Source: Welwitschia mirabilis (lineage: Eukaryota; Gnetophyta; Gnetopsida; Welwitschiales). From it: a stretch of DNA of 44,541 nt. Every line of letters starts with the position of its first letter. Position 1 is the stretch's first letter. Under the pieces are notes generated by a model, which saw only the letters and a list, made by a program, of their open reading frames with translations, was not told where the DNA came from and did not search any database. Below are positions 1 to 10,643 of the stretch, one piece after another. Both the position numbers and the translations under genes were made by a program. The stretch spans positions 65,617,408 through 65,661,948 of the forward strand of contig JBOZIK010000001.1 in assembly GCA_051453625.1 (NCBI GenBank). The letters run 5' to 3'.

Positions 1-540
1 GAAAGACTTAACAAGAAGAAAATAAAAACAAGCTATTCCCACCAAAGTGTTTTTAGCACAGTTCTCATGAACTTTAGTGTTATGAAAATCTCCAAAATTT
101 AAAGATATAGAGACAGCAACAGTAAGTGTTATGCTTGAGAGAAACAAAAATATTAGAAGAGCTTTAATAAACATTGGAGTGAGGGTTAACATAGGTCATT
201 TCACATTATAAGAGACTTGGCTTAAAATCTACTTAGATTCTCTTAGAATTAGTGGACACTTCAATTAAGAAAACCTTAGGTATTATCAATGATTTAGTGA
301 TCTAAATTAAAGATGCATGCTACCCAATAAATGTGGTTGTCATAAAGGTTAAACATAATGGGGGTTACCCATTACTTCTAGGATGAGCCTTCTAGATAAT
401 AGCCCACTACATTATTAACATAAGAGATGGGATGATAAAGTATTACTTAGGAAATAAAAATTTTTTAATTAGATTTTTTGACATAGCTAAGAAAGACCTA
501 GGTAAGTAATGGTACATAGAAAATAAAATAAAATCAAATT
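1..540 (+). pseudogene. Athila-type gag-protease junction and aspartic protease remnant
   Basis: The protease of an LTR retrotransposon cleaves its own Gag-Pol polyprotein. The window opens inside the conserved linker before it: KDL at the start, KVFL near 50, and a KSPKFKD-like stretch near 90, which corresponds to the KYKDPG block of Athila elements. At 161 the frame reads ALINIGVRVNI, matching the family's ALIDLGASVNL active-site block, so the catalytic Asp has become Asn. Further on, GGYPLLLG-stop-AF (about 359-394) corresponds to the ILGRPFL block, with Arg CGA now TGA. The stretch IINIRDGMIKYYLGN (about 412-455) matches the block that follows. Frame changes and stops make it non-functional. 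Only the family assignment is inference; the motifs are readable. Confidence 0.72.
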
Positions 541-754
541 TATTCCTGCAACATCATCTTCTAAGGCTGATGTTACATGAGTTTACACTTTATGATGATC
601 CACTTAAGATTAAGAACTTAGAAGCCATTAATACATCTAAAGTTGAGCATTTATAAAATTACTTTTTAGATTAGAATAAAGAAGGGAAAAAATCCTTAGA
701 CTACAAGGAAGTTTAACTATTAATAATAAATGAAAATTCACATTTTGAGGGAGA

Positions 755-885
755 TTGTACACTGCTTGAAATAGAAACTGAAAATCTTAATCTAAATCTA
801 AAAATTCTTCCTAATGGATTAAAATATATTTTTCTCTATAATGATCAAAAAAGACCTCTCATAATTAATGAAAATATCTTTCCTA
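755..885 (+). pseudogene. Athila-type protease-to-RT linker remnant
   Basis: One open frame reads LKILPNGLKYIFLYND and then PLIINENI. This corresponds to the highly conserved linker just upstream of reverse transcriptase in Athila-group elements, which has the form LKxLPxHLKYAFLGxN followed by PVIIS. Upstream (about 590-700) a DPLKIKNLE-like stretch sits where those elements have a DPLE-type segment. The expected RT does not follow: after about 885 the frame loses similarity and the next recognisable piece is the integrase C-terminus. I read this as one side of an internal deletion. Confidence 0.6.
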
Positions 886-1194
886 AAAAATATTCAACAT
901 TAATACCTCTTTTGACTTCCAAAATTTGTACTCTTCCTCTAGTTGATTCTATTCAAAAATAATCATATACCTTTTATGTTTTTATCAATTAGTAAATATT
1001 TTGATTTAGGCCTTATTTCTTCAAAAGAATGCAATATCTCGAGATCATAACCTTAGAAATAAATCCTTCTTTTTTCTTCTTTAATTTTAATAAAAGTGTT
1101 AAATAAATTTTCAGATCTGAATAAAATTTATTTTTAGTTTGCTTTGGTGCTCTTAATTTTTTATGATTTTGACTTCCTTTATAAGTAATGAATC

Positions 1195-1390
1195 AAAATT
1201 ATTAGGTTTTCACATTATTTAAAAAGTCCATTCTAATGGATTTGGTGAGATTTTTAATTTAACCACTAAAGAAATTTAGAAAGTTAATGGGAAAAGGTTG
1301 AAAATATACAAGCAATCTTCTAATATAAACATGATAGAAACACTAGCCTTAGAGGTTTTTCTTGATGAGAAAGACTTCTTCCCTATCATT
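1195..1390 (+). pseudogene. Athila-type integrase C-terminal remnant
   Basis: The frame reads GFHII-stop-KVHSNG, then GEIFNLTTKEI, then a stop, then KVNGKRLKIY (about 1279-1308), then an ETLALE block. This matches the C-terminal end of Athila-type integrases, where GPF..V.PYGAVEI is followed by FKVNGQRLKPY and a Leu/Glu-rich tail. The catalytic core and zinc finger that should precede it are absent. It fixes the strand of the element as + and its right side as the 3' end. Confidence 0.62.
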
Positions 1391-2116
1391 GTTTGAATTT
1401 TCTCTTAGATGTTTCCTTTGGAGGTCATTATGATATCACTTGATCATCTTTTAAACATAACTTATGTATTTATTTCCATGACACATCTATGAACTTTAGT
1501 TTGAATAAAGATACTTTATTTTTAATGTTTTTCTTAATTATGAAAAGGTCTTAGATTGTTTAATGGTGTTCATTTCTATCTTTTATCTTGTGACTTTACC
1601 TTTATCTTTTGGAGTATTTGGTTATGTGAAATGTTTTTATTTATGAAAAAAAAGAAAGAAAAAGAAAAAAAGAATGAAATAAGACTATAATGTTTTATNN
1701 NNNNNNNNNNNNNNNNNNNNNNNNNNNNNNNNNNNNNNNNNNNNNNNNNNNNNNNNNNNNNNNNNNNNNNNNNNNNNNNNNNNNNNNNNNNNNNNNNNTA
1801 TTTGGTTATGTGAAATGTTTTTATTTATGAAAAAAAAAGAAAGAAAAAGAAAAAAAGAATGAAATAAGACTATAATGTTTTATATTTGAGATAGCTTAAA
1901 AACATGATCACCATGATATTTTACTGCAAGTCCACCAAGGTAAAGTTTTCTAAGAAAGGTCTTTTATAGTGTAATATGGTAGATATCATAATTACACTAG
2001 GGGGTTAGTTGGCCATTATTCATGGGTCCTTACTTCTTTAAATCTAGTTGTAATTCCCTCATTATGGATAGTTAGATAATAAAATAATAAAAACTTAGAG
2101 GCTACAGGAATAGTAG
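1391..2116. other. AT-rich stretch after integrase, no gene seen
   Basis: This would be the post-integrase region of the first Athila-like element, where such elements can carry an env-like frame. I see no readable frame. An 84-base purine-rich stretch at 1615-1698 recurs almost unchanged at 1799-1883 on the other side of a 100-N gap, which looks like two unmerged contig ends. A 530-N gap follows at 2117-2646. Confidence 0.6.
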
Positions 2117-2663
2117 NNNNNNNNNNNNNNNNNNNNNNNNNNNNNNNNNNNNNNNNNNNNNNNNNNNNNNNNNNNNNNNNNNNNNNNNNNNNNNNNNNNN
2201 NNNNNNNNNNNNNNNNNNNNNNNNNNNNNNNNNNNNNNNNNNNNNNNNNNNNNNNNNNNNNNNNNNNNNNNNNNNNNNNNNNNNNNNNNNNNNNNNNNNN
2301 NNNNNNNNNNNNNNNNNNNNNNNNNNNNNNNNNNNNNNNNNNNNNNNNNNNNNNNNNNNNNNNNNNNNNNNNNNNNNNNNNNNNNNNNNNNNNNNNNNNN
2401 NNNNNNNNNNNNNNNNNNNNNNNNNNNNNNNNNNNNNNNNNNNNNNNNNNNNNNNNNNNNNNNNNNNNNNNNNNNNNNNNNNNNNNNNNNNNNNNNNNNN
2501 NNNNNNNNNNNNNNNNNNNNNNNNNNNNNNNNNNNNNNNNNNNNNNNNNNNNNNNNNNNNNNNNNNNNNNNNNNNNNNNNNNNNNNNNNNNNNNNNNNNN
2601 NNNNNNNNNNNNNNNNNNNNNNNNNNNNNNNNNNNNNNNNNNNNNNATGGCACATTTGATTGG

Positions 2664-4525
2664 CATTTGCTTCATCCTAATTAGTACATTTTTTACTAAC
2701 TACTTTTTTTATGATTATCAGAATATTTTATACATTTCTATTTTGGAAATTTGACATTTTTACACTCAATTTCATACTTAATATAATAGTTGTCCAAATT
2801 CAAAAACACTCATCATCTGCCTTCTTATTCTCATATACTTTCTTTACTTCACTAGCCAATATGAGATTTAGTGTTTTTCTTGGGGGAGGATAAGACTCAT
2901 TTTCATGGCTCATTTTCATAATTTTTTGAGTTATTTTAGAACTTTCATAAGACATAATTTTTTTTTTTGAAATTTTCACTCCTTACACATGATGCATCAC
3001 ATCTTATTTTCTTATGTGATGTGTTTCAAATTATTTATGAGCTTGTTTTATGATTTCAGATAGTTTTTTTTAAGATAATTTTGCTCACAGTTGTAGTTGT
3101 TTACATGGTATTTGTCAAAAACTGACAAAGGTTTAGTGGGGGGCTATGATGCACTACTAAATCGTAGGTATTTGATGGGATGTTATGAGCTATTTTTTAG
3201 ATATTTACATAGGTTTAGGTGCAATTCTGATGTTTATGAAGGATTGATGAAATATCTCAAAAATGTGTAATTCTTAGCATGATTAGAGGTATTTAACACA
3301 CATTATAATACACATGACTTTATATAAAGATCACTAATAATAAAGGTTAGCTTCTCTTGAGCTAGAAGGACAAAGAAGACTATCATCCCCATGATAGGTA
3401 GGACAAGAACATTGGATGCTGATGTGAACTAGAGTCAGTACTATTGAATCATCTTTTGTAAAGGGATGTTGTCCCCATGGTTGTCCCCATGCCATGCATG
3501 ACAATGAACATAATGTTTAATCCATTGTTTCCTTAATCATCCTCANNNNNNNNNNNNNNNNNNNNNNNNNNNNNNNNNNNNNNNNNNNNNNNNNNNNNNN
3601 NNNNNNNNNNNNNNNNNNNNNNNNNNNNNNNNNNNNNNNNNNNNNCATTTGCTTCATCCTAATTACCACTTTTTTCACTAACTACTTTTTTCATGATTAT
3701 CAGAATATTTTATACATTTCTATTTTGGAAATTTGACATTTTTACACTTAATTTTATACTTAATATGATAGTTGTCCAAATTCAAAAACACTCATTGTCT
3801 GCCTTCTTATTCTCATATACTTTCTTTACTTCACTAGCCAATACGAGATTTAGTCTTTTCTTGGGGGAGGACAAGACTCATTTTCATAATTTTTTAAGTT
3901 ATTTTAGAACTTTCATAAGATGTAATTTTTTTTTTTGAAATTTTCACTCCTTATGCATGATGCATTGCATTTTATTTTCCTATGTGACGTGTTTCAAATA
4001 TTTATGAGCTTGTTTTATGATTTTAGATAGATTTTTTTAAGATAATTTTGCTCACAATTATAGTTTTTTACATGGTATTTGTCAGGAACTGACAAAAGCT
4101 AAGTGGGGGGCTATGATGCACTACCAAATCATATGTATTTGATGGAATGTTATGAGCTATTTTGTAGGATATTTATATAGGTTTAGATGCAATTCTGATG
4201 ATTATGAAGGATTGATGAAAGATCTCAAAAATGTGTAATTCTTGTCATGATTAGAGGCATTTAACACACATTATAATACACATGACTTTAGAGAAAAATC
4301 ACTAATAATAAAGGTTAGCTTCTCTTGAGTTAGAAGGAGAAAGAAAACTGTCATCCCCTTTGTCATCCCCATGATAGGCAGGACAAGAACATTGGATGCT
4401 GATGTGAACTGGAGTCAGTACTACTGAGTCATCTTTTGTAAAGGGATTTTGTCCCCATGGTTGTCCCCATGCCATGCATGACAATGAACATAATGTTTAA
4501 TCCATTGTTTCCTTAATCATCCTCA
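2664..4525 (+). repeat. About 880-bp direct duplication across a gap
   Basis: Positions 2664-3545 and 3646-4525 are the same sequence, with about 5-8% difference by eye and small indels. The first copy stops exactly at the 100-N gap and the second starts exactly after it. Each copy holds the end of the internal region, a polypurine tract and the first part of the LTR. The geometry suggests two contigs (haplotypes or related copies) that were scaffolded side by side rather than merged. A real tandem duplication remains possible. The small Leu/Phe-rich frames at 2711-2893 and 3693-3938 are the same stretch in each copy, and I do not recognise a protein in them. Confidence 0.8.
4101..4110 (+). 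other. Polypurine tract before the 3' LTR
   Basis: AAGTGGGGGG lies just before the LTR start TGATGCAC (4114). It is preceded by GACAAAAGCT, a phrase resembling the ACTAGCAAAAGCTAAG that commonly sits beside the polypurine tract in Athila-group elements. This purine run primes plus-strand DNA synthesis. The duplicate copy has it at 3135-3143. A second G-rich run, TTGGGGGAGG, lies at 2880-2889 and 3861-3870; it is not followed by LTR-like sequence. Confidence 0.6.
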
Positions 4526-4540
4526 CAATAGCCAGGATGA
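4517..4540. repeat. U3 inverted repeat, TCATCCT / AGGATGA
   Basis: Perfect 7-base arms (4517-4523 and 4534-4540) around a 10-base loop, about 100 bases upstream of the TATA box. Related motifs precede it: TCATCCCCATGA at 4363-4374, and TTGTCCCCATGG near 4450. The same style of motif recurs in the unrelated LTR at 28.8-29.5 kb. Confidence 0.6.
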
Positions 4541-4644
4541 CAGTTGTAACTGTTAATCAATCTTTGTCCATTTCATTTTTTTTCTTCCTTATAACTGAGT
4601 CCATTTTGCAGCATCTTTTGTGCATTGGTTTTGCTTCTTAATCC

Positions 4645-4652
4645 TATAAATA
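4645..4652 (+). promoter_or_regulatory. LTR TATA box
   Basis: TATAAATA followed by AGACCC and a CT-rich run (CTCTCCTCTCCA), a typical U3/R junction of a plant LTR promoter. The overlapping contig repeats it at 4863-4870. Confidence 0.6.
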
Positions 4653-5730
4653 AGACCCTCTTTCAACTCTCCTCTCCANNNNNNNNNNNNNNNNNNNNNN
4701 NNNNNNNNNNNNNNNNNNNNNNNNNNNNNNNNNNNNNNNNNNNNNNNNNNNNNNNNNNNNNNNNNNNNNNNNNNNNNNATCTTTGTCCATTTCATTTGTT
4801 TCTTCCTTATAAATGAGTCCATTTTGCAGCATCTTTTGTGCATTGGTTTTGCTTCTTAACCCTATAAATAAGACCCCCCTTCAACTCTCCTCTCCATCTT
4901 TGTTGACACCAGACATTCTCATGATAGGAGATCAAAGGGTTAGAGATCAATCTCATGAGTTATAGAAAGACATTTTCTTGATGAAGGGTTGCACATCCTC
5001 CATTGAGGCTCGGCTATTTTGTAACCAAGATGTTGGTTCTACTTTAGTATAAAACTCTATGTTAATTTTGCTTTTAGTTCTGTTATTTTACCTTTATAGT
5101 TTATGTTATCCTTGGTCAAGTGATAGTTTCATTGGTGATATAGATCTTAAGCATAGCCTTTGTTAAGGTTAAATAAAGTAGTTCTATATCCATGCTGCAT
5201 TTNNNNNNNNNNNNNNNNNNNNNNNNNNNNNNNNNNNNNNNNNNNNNNNNNNNNNNNNNNNNNNNNNNNNNNNNNNNNNNNNNNNNNNNNNNNNNNNNNN
5301 NNNNNNNNNNNNNNNNNNNNNNNNNNNNNNNNNNNNNNNNNNNNNNNNNNNNNNNNNNNNNNNNNNNNNNNNNNNNNNNNNNNNNNNNNNNNNNNNNNNN
5401 NNNNNNNNNNNNNNNNNNNNNNNNNNNNNNNNNNNNNNNNNNNNNNNNNNNNNNNNNNNNNNNNNNNNNNNNNNNNNNNNNNNNNNNNNNNNNNNNNNNN
5501 NNNNNNNNNNNNNNNNNNNNNNNNNNNNNNNNNNNNNNNNTATTACCTTTATAGTTTATGTTGTCCTTGGTCAAGTGATAGTTTCACTGATAATATAGGT
5601 CTTAAGGGCAGCCTTTGTTAAGGTTAAAGAAAGTAGTTCTAGATTCATTCTGCATTTCATTTAGATTTAGTTGCACTTGCATTACATCACATATTTATTT
5701 ATTGCATTGGTTCTTAAGTTTTGAGTACCA

Positions 5731-7075
5731 TATTCTTTTTAAAAATCAATTCTCATTCTTCTCTTATAATTCTTTAATGGATTATGACATTTAGATCGCT
5801 CCCATTCATATTAGAGTGTGTATTTTGCAATCTATATATTTTGATTAATAGGACTTGGAGTAATATGTGAAGTTATAAAAATATGTACCACAATAATTAT
5901 CTAGTTTAAATACTTCTCATGTAGCTAAGGCTTATAAGATGTGGGCTAATGGTAAAGAGGGTTTATTTAATATATGAAATTCTTAAGACCAAGGGTTATC
6001 TAAAGATTTGCTAATAATAGTACATAGGCTATTTAGATAAGCCCATTGATGAAAGTAATACCTCTTCTCTTTTATTCACTAATACATTAGAATAATAACA
6101 TCTTTCCACATAAACTTAACTATAAATCCAAAGCAATCAAAGTTAAACCAAGCTAATTAAAATAAATAGTAATAGAGCATGAATATCCCTTAAAATACTT
6201 CCTTCTCTAATCATATGGACAAACATCCCAATACAAGATGGCTATTTTCAATTCCTCTAAAATCTTCCAGTCAAAGTTGATACCCAAATCTCTTATGAAG
6301 CTAATTACTATGCCAAATTAGGCTATTAACTATGTCGTAAATACTTTAAATTTATTTCTTTAGATGTGGTTAAAATTAATAACTTTAAGAGCTTAAGAAC
6401 TTGTTTTGAAAATGAGATAAGCCAATAACTCTCTGATAAACAAAGGACTATTATAGTATACCTATCATAACCCTCTTTTGTTTTGCATGGTCTAAACTTA
6501 GTTCTAAAAATGTTATATAAATTTATGTAAATAATGTTCATATATATTGATATCTAATGTTTATATAATGCTATATCTGATAAAATGGTAAATTTTTAGC
6601 ATTTCTTTGGGAAAGCATCTCTAGAAGCATTCCCTTATTTTCCCCTTGCAAAAAAAATTTTTAAGTAGTAGTAAGGATTTGAAAAACTTAAAGCATAAGA
6701 CTTAATGAAATTTTTAGTTAAAAAACTTAAAAGACAAAAAGGTTTACACCTTAGAGAAGAGTGAAGTATCAAGGAATGATCCCCAAAGTAATGAAATAAG
6801 AAAGCCTACTAAGACACTTAGTGATATGTATTAAACTGAATTCTACCTACTTAAGTGGATTAAAAAATTTCAAATTAAAGAAATATTTTTAAAACTAGAG
6901 ATAAAAGTAGCTTTTGATATCTAGAGTATATAATTATAAATTTATATGGTCATAAGTAGGTGTCAAAAGGATAGTAAGCTTAATCATTTCTATTTCTATT
7001 ATGTCTTTATTTGCTATAAGAGAGTTGCATCATGAATAGTATTTATAAAGAGAGTGTTATAAAATTTCAAGAAAT
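5731..7075. other. AT-rich stretch, nothing recognised
   Basis: No gene, RNA or mobile-element domain could be read on either strand. The only sizeable frame (6326-6541, minus, 71 codons) has no recognisable motif and an AT-driven composition. Confidence 0.6.
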
Positions 7076-7220
7076 TATATATATATATATANNNNNNNNN
7101 NNNNNNNNNNNNNNNNNNNNNNNNNNNNNNNNNNNNNNNNNNNNNNNNNNNNNNNNNNNNNNNNNNNNNNNNNNNNNNNNNNNNNNNNNNNTATTTATAA
7201 AGAGAGTGTTATAAAATTTC

Positions 7221-7263
<43 letters not shown>
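7041..7263. repeat. (AT)n microsatellite with duplicated flank
   Basis: An AT dinucleotide run at 7076-7091 meets a 100-N gap (7092-7191). After the gap the preceding sequence (TATTTATAAAGAGAGTG) and the AT run (7228-7263) appear again. The assembly broke in the microsatellite and both contig ends were kept. Confidence 0.85.
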
Positions 7264-7266
<3 letters not shown>

Positions 7267-7650
7267 GTTTTTTGAACCTTTAATTTTATTGCAATAGCTA
7301 AGAAATAATAGAACAACATTTGTTCATGATCTCATACTTTATAATACTTCTTATTACCTTTCCTACACTTGCTTACTTTTGCCTTCCTTTGTATGCAATC
7401 CTTGCAGTATCCCTTGTTGTAAGTAAAGTTCAATAAATTTGGTTCATTCCTAGCTCTTTTTTCACAACCTCATTATGTTTCTTAATTAAAGTTTGATCCT
7501 TTTGTTCTTGTGATTAATTTCTAGAGCATTAGTTTGTAATAACCAAGTTAAGCTTGTAACTTCCTCCTTTGGTTTTCAACAATTAACGATAAAATATTAG
7601 TCACCTTATGTCACTGATTGAGGAAATAAACATAAATATTTATATACCAT

Positions 7651-8656
7651 CAAAAATATGTCTCACTTTCTTAGTTTTGTATCCCTTCTTAAACACAAAT
7701 GTGATCCTTTCCCTTTACTTTGGTTTATCTACATTTATGGAAGAAGACACTCCATATTTTAACAATGCCTTCATAGGACTACAATAAAGCTTATACTATT
7801 ACTCTTAATTATTTCCTTATTTGTCTTATTGCATTTTTAGTTTACAAACATATTAGTTAGATTATGTTAAAATTCATCTAATTGAGCTTACTATACTTCT
7901 TCCCTTCAAATGTGGTTGTATTAAACTAAGTAGGTTAAAATAAATTGCCTTCTAACACATGCATATACATGGGTTAACTAATAACTGATAATAAAAATCT
8001 TAAATACATCCTTACCCATAAACTTTAGACATCAATGGGAATTTTTTCATATCTTGTTCTTTACAAAGCCAATACAAATTAAATAGTTGTTTAATATGGA
8101 TCTNNNNNNNNNNNNNNNNNNNNNNNNNNNNNNNNNNNNNNNNNNNNNNNNNNNNNNNNNNNNNNNNNNNNNNNNNNNNNNNNNNNNNNNNNNNNNNNNN
8201 NNNCAAAAATATATCTCACTTTCTCGGTTTTGTATCCCTTCTTATACATAGATGTGATCCTTTCCCTTTACTTTGGTTTATCTACAATTATGGAAGAAGA
8301 CACTCCATCTTTTACCAATGCCTTTATAGGACTATAATAAAGCTTATACTATTACTCTTACTTCTTTCCTTATTTGTCTTATTGCATTTTTAGTTTACAA
8401 ACATAATAGTTAGATTATGTTAAAATTCATCTAATTGAGCTTACTATACTTATTCCCTTCAAATGTGGTTGTATTAAACTAAGTAGGTTAAAAGAAATTG
8501 CTTTCTAACACATGCATATAATTGGGTTAACTCATAACTAATAATAAAAACCCTACATACATCCTTACCCATAAAATTTAGACATCAATGGAAATTTTTA
8601 CATATCTTGTTCTTTACAAAGGCAATACAAATTAAATAGTTATTTAATATGGATCT
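7651..8656. repeat. 453-bp direct duplication across a gap
   Basis: 7651-8103 and 8204-8656 have equal length and differ at scattered positions only, about 5% by eye. They flank a 100-N gap exactly. This is the clearest example of an unmerged overlap in the window. No coding content was recognised in either copy. Confidence 0.85.
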
Positions 8657-9768
8657 AGTAAGGTGAAGCCTTCTAGTTAGGAGGATTTTTTATTGACCCT
8701 GATACCATTACTAAAAATTAGATCTCTAGGAAAAATCAAAAAAACCTATTTAGTTTGTAAAATGTTTGTTTAGGTAAGATCAGCTGAAGTGTGCTAACAA
8801 ATTATGTCATTCATATATCTTGATAATCCATACAAATTTGCATGTTTACACGATTTAAGAAGTTTGTGAGAACTAAAGCTAAGTGCCTCTAGAAGGATTG
8901 GAGGGCTTTCATTTCAAATTTTTAAGTACATACTATTCTAATTTATTAAGGTCTTGGTTTCTACCTAAACTAGTAGCTCAAATGTGTATCTTCAATTGTA
9001 GATCTATGATTGAACCTATGATTTTTAATCTATTACTTCATGCTTGGAAGTTTATTTACTCTTATGATTTTCTTCCAAAAGTCTTAGGTTTATTCTTATT
9101 TTGGTTCAATAGTAGTTTCATTTCCATGATGAATACACTTAAATAGGAATTAATCATTGAAATGGATGATGAAACTATATTAGATTACATATAAAACCCT
9201 CCTTGAACCTAGTAATAATGAGGAGAAGATGTAGACCCTTAGTTTATAAGGTTATCATGTCCTGCGTATTAACACACTAGCCTTCTATGTTAAAATAGTT
9301 CATCTTCTTACTCCATCGCATTTCAAATTTCCCATTTAGAATTTATCAAGTTCTCTCTAACTATCCTTTCAAAATAGTAACTATTAAGTTGTAAATCCTA
9401 TAAGCACTTTTTCCAAAGAGATCATGAAGATAATGGAAACAAATATCTGCTAGTAATAAAATTTTTCTTCATTATAAAGTAAGTCTAACCCCTTTGAATA
9501 TGTATCCTTGTTCATTCTACATTTGGAATCTAAACTTTTGTAGGCTTAAAAGAACATTTACTCAAGTGACCTTTTCTAAATATCCATAATGTATTTCAAA
9601 CCATTGTTACATAACTTGTTAAAAATATATCAAAATTGTAAAAGAAAAACTTTCAGGGTGAATTTGGCATGAATGCATGAGTAGTTGCACAAGATATAGA
9701 TTCTTATGAGTTATGCGATCAATTTGAAACTCATTTATGTTTTGAATTTATTCTTCTAGTTACACAAC
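8657..9768. other. AT-rich stretch, one unassigned 87-codon frame
   Basis: The frame at 8883-9146 (+) encodes a Phe/Leu-rich peptide with no motif I recognise. Its composition is what AT-rich DNA produces by chance. A minus-strand TGGTATCAGGG-like sequence near 8690-8701 resembles a Met-tRNA primer site, but no LTR end lies beside it. Nothing else is supported here. Confidence 0.5.
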
Positions 9769-10123
9769 TCTCACATCTAGATTTTTACTAAGGTTAGAAA
9801 ACCTTCCTAGTCATTTAAACAAATAATGAAATTTTAGAAAAATTAATGATAATAAATAAGTCTAGTTTCTAATTATTTAAAAATAATAATACTCTGATAA
9901 AAGTAATAGTAAAACTAAAGTATTTGTATGCTATTACTTTAGAATTTATTAAAAAGTTAACTACAGTTATTACCTTTAGTAAGTTGATTGAAAGATTATA
10001 TTAATTGTGGAATTTACTATTGCTTATGCATGAGTTTTATTTGCTACAATGAAACAATTAATATTTGGCTTATCTTTGGAAAATAAATATAGTTTTAAGG
10101 AAGGGATTTTCTTAATTATATTA

Positions 10124-10643
10124 TGTTCGTATAGTAGTAATGATATGTGATCTAAAGTAATTGTCATGTTATTTATTTCATGCATTTCAATTTATTTACG
10201 ATATATTATTGTATTATTGTTTACACTTAGTGACCAGGCTTGGAAAGGATGGGTTATGGGAATGTAAAGTGTCTATAGAACTTAAGCATTTCTGTTAATC
10301 CTATTATTAGTCCTATGTTATAACTACCTGAGTNNNNNNNNNNNNNNNNNNNNNNNNNNNNNNNNNNNNNNNNNNNNNNNNNNNNNNNNNNNNNNNNNNN
10401 NNNNNNNNNNNNNNNNNNNNNNNNNNNNNNNNNTGTTCATATAGGAGTAATGATATGTGATCTAAAGTAAGTATCATGTTATTTATTTCATGCATTTCAA
10501 TTTATTTACGAGATATTATTGTATTATTGTTTACACTTAGTGACTAGGCTTGGAAAGGATGGGTTATGGGAATCTAAAGTATCTATAGAACTTAAGCATT
10601 TATGTTAATCCTATTGTTAGTCCTATGTTATAAATACCTGAGT
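10124..10643 (+). repeat. 210-bp duplication flanking a gap in LTR A
   Basis: 10124-10333 and 10434-10643 are of equal length, nearly identical, and abut the 100-N gap on both sides. It is most simply an unmerged contig overlap. The TATA box appears intact only in the second copy (TATAAATA against TATAACTA in the first). Confidence 0.8.
10629..10636 (+). promoter_or_regulatory. TATA box of LTR A
   Basis: TATAAATA followed by CCTGAGTCCCC. The same position is TATAAATA in LTR B (17646-17653) and TATAAATG in LTR C (18606-18613), so the element is conserved across the three copies. Confidence 0.55.

Larger units (their letters stand above)
1..5730 (+). mobile_element. Athila-like Ty3/gypsy element, 3' part, internally deleted
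   Basis: A degenerate LTR retrotransposon whose 5' half lies outside the window. In order it shows the gag-protease linker and protease (1-540), the protease-RT linker (about 755-885), the integrase C-terminus (about 1195-1390), an unrecognised 3' internal region, a polypurine tract (4101-4110) and a 3' LTR (4114 to about 5730). The order and spacing up to the linker match Athila-group polyproteins. Almost all RT, RNase H and the integrase core are missing between 885 and 1195, so roughly 3 kb of pol appears deleted. Many frames end in stops. Assembly gaps at 1699-1798, 2117-2646, 3546-3645, 4679-4778 and 5203-5540 inflate its length. The LTR right edge is tentative. Confidence 0.7.
4114..5730 (+). 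mobile_element. 3' LTR of the first Athila-like element
   Basis: The LTR starts TGATGCACTACC directly after the polypurine tract. U3 carries several TCATCC/GGATGA inverted motifs, and a TATA box follows at 4645-4652 (second copy 4863-4870). The right edge is set provisionally at 5730, after GAGTACCA, because no second LTR is available for comparison. Two gap-flanking duplications (4560-4678 with 4779-4896; about 5086-5202 with 5541-5657) lengthen it artificially. The true LTR is probably near 1.2 kb. Confidence 0.55.

Noticed and set aside
2016-2675. Long minus-strand frames across N-runs here and at 5116-5621, 28302-28748 and 35210-35595
   Set aside because: They are open only because unknown bases are translated as X; the readable parts have no motif.
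2880-3870. G-rich run TTGGGGGAGG as an alternative polypurine tract
   Set aside because: The sequence after it does not begin an LTR and is not repeated at another LTR edge; AAGTGGGGGG at 4101 has the LTR start and the family phrase beside it.
8690-8701. Minus-strand TGGTATCAGGGT resembling a Met-tRNA primer site
   Set aside because: Only 10 of 12 bases match and the adjoining sequence has no LTR terminus (no CA end, no partner LTR).
8883-9146. 87-codon Phe/Leu-rich frame
   Set aside because: No recognisable domain, no start context and a composition expected from AT-rich DNA.
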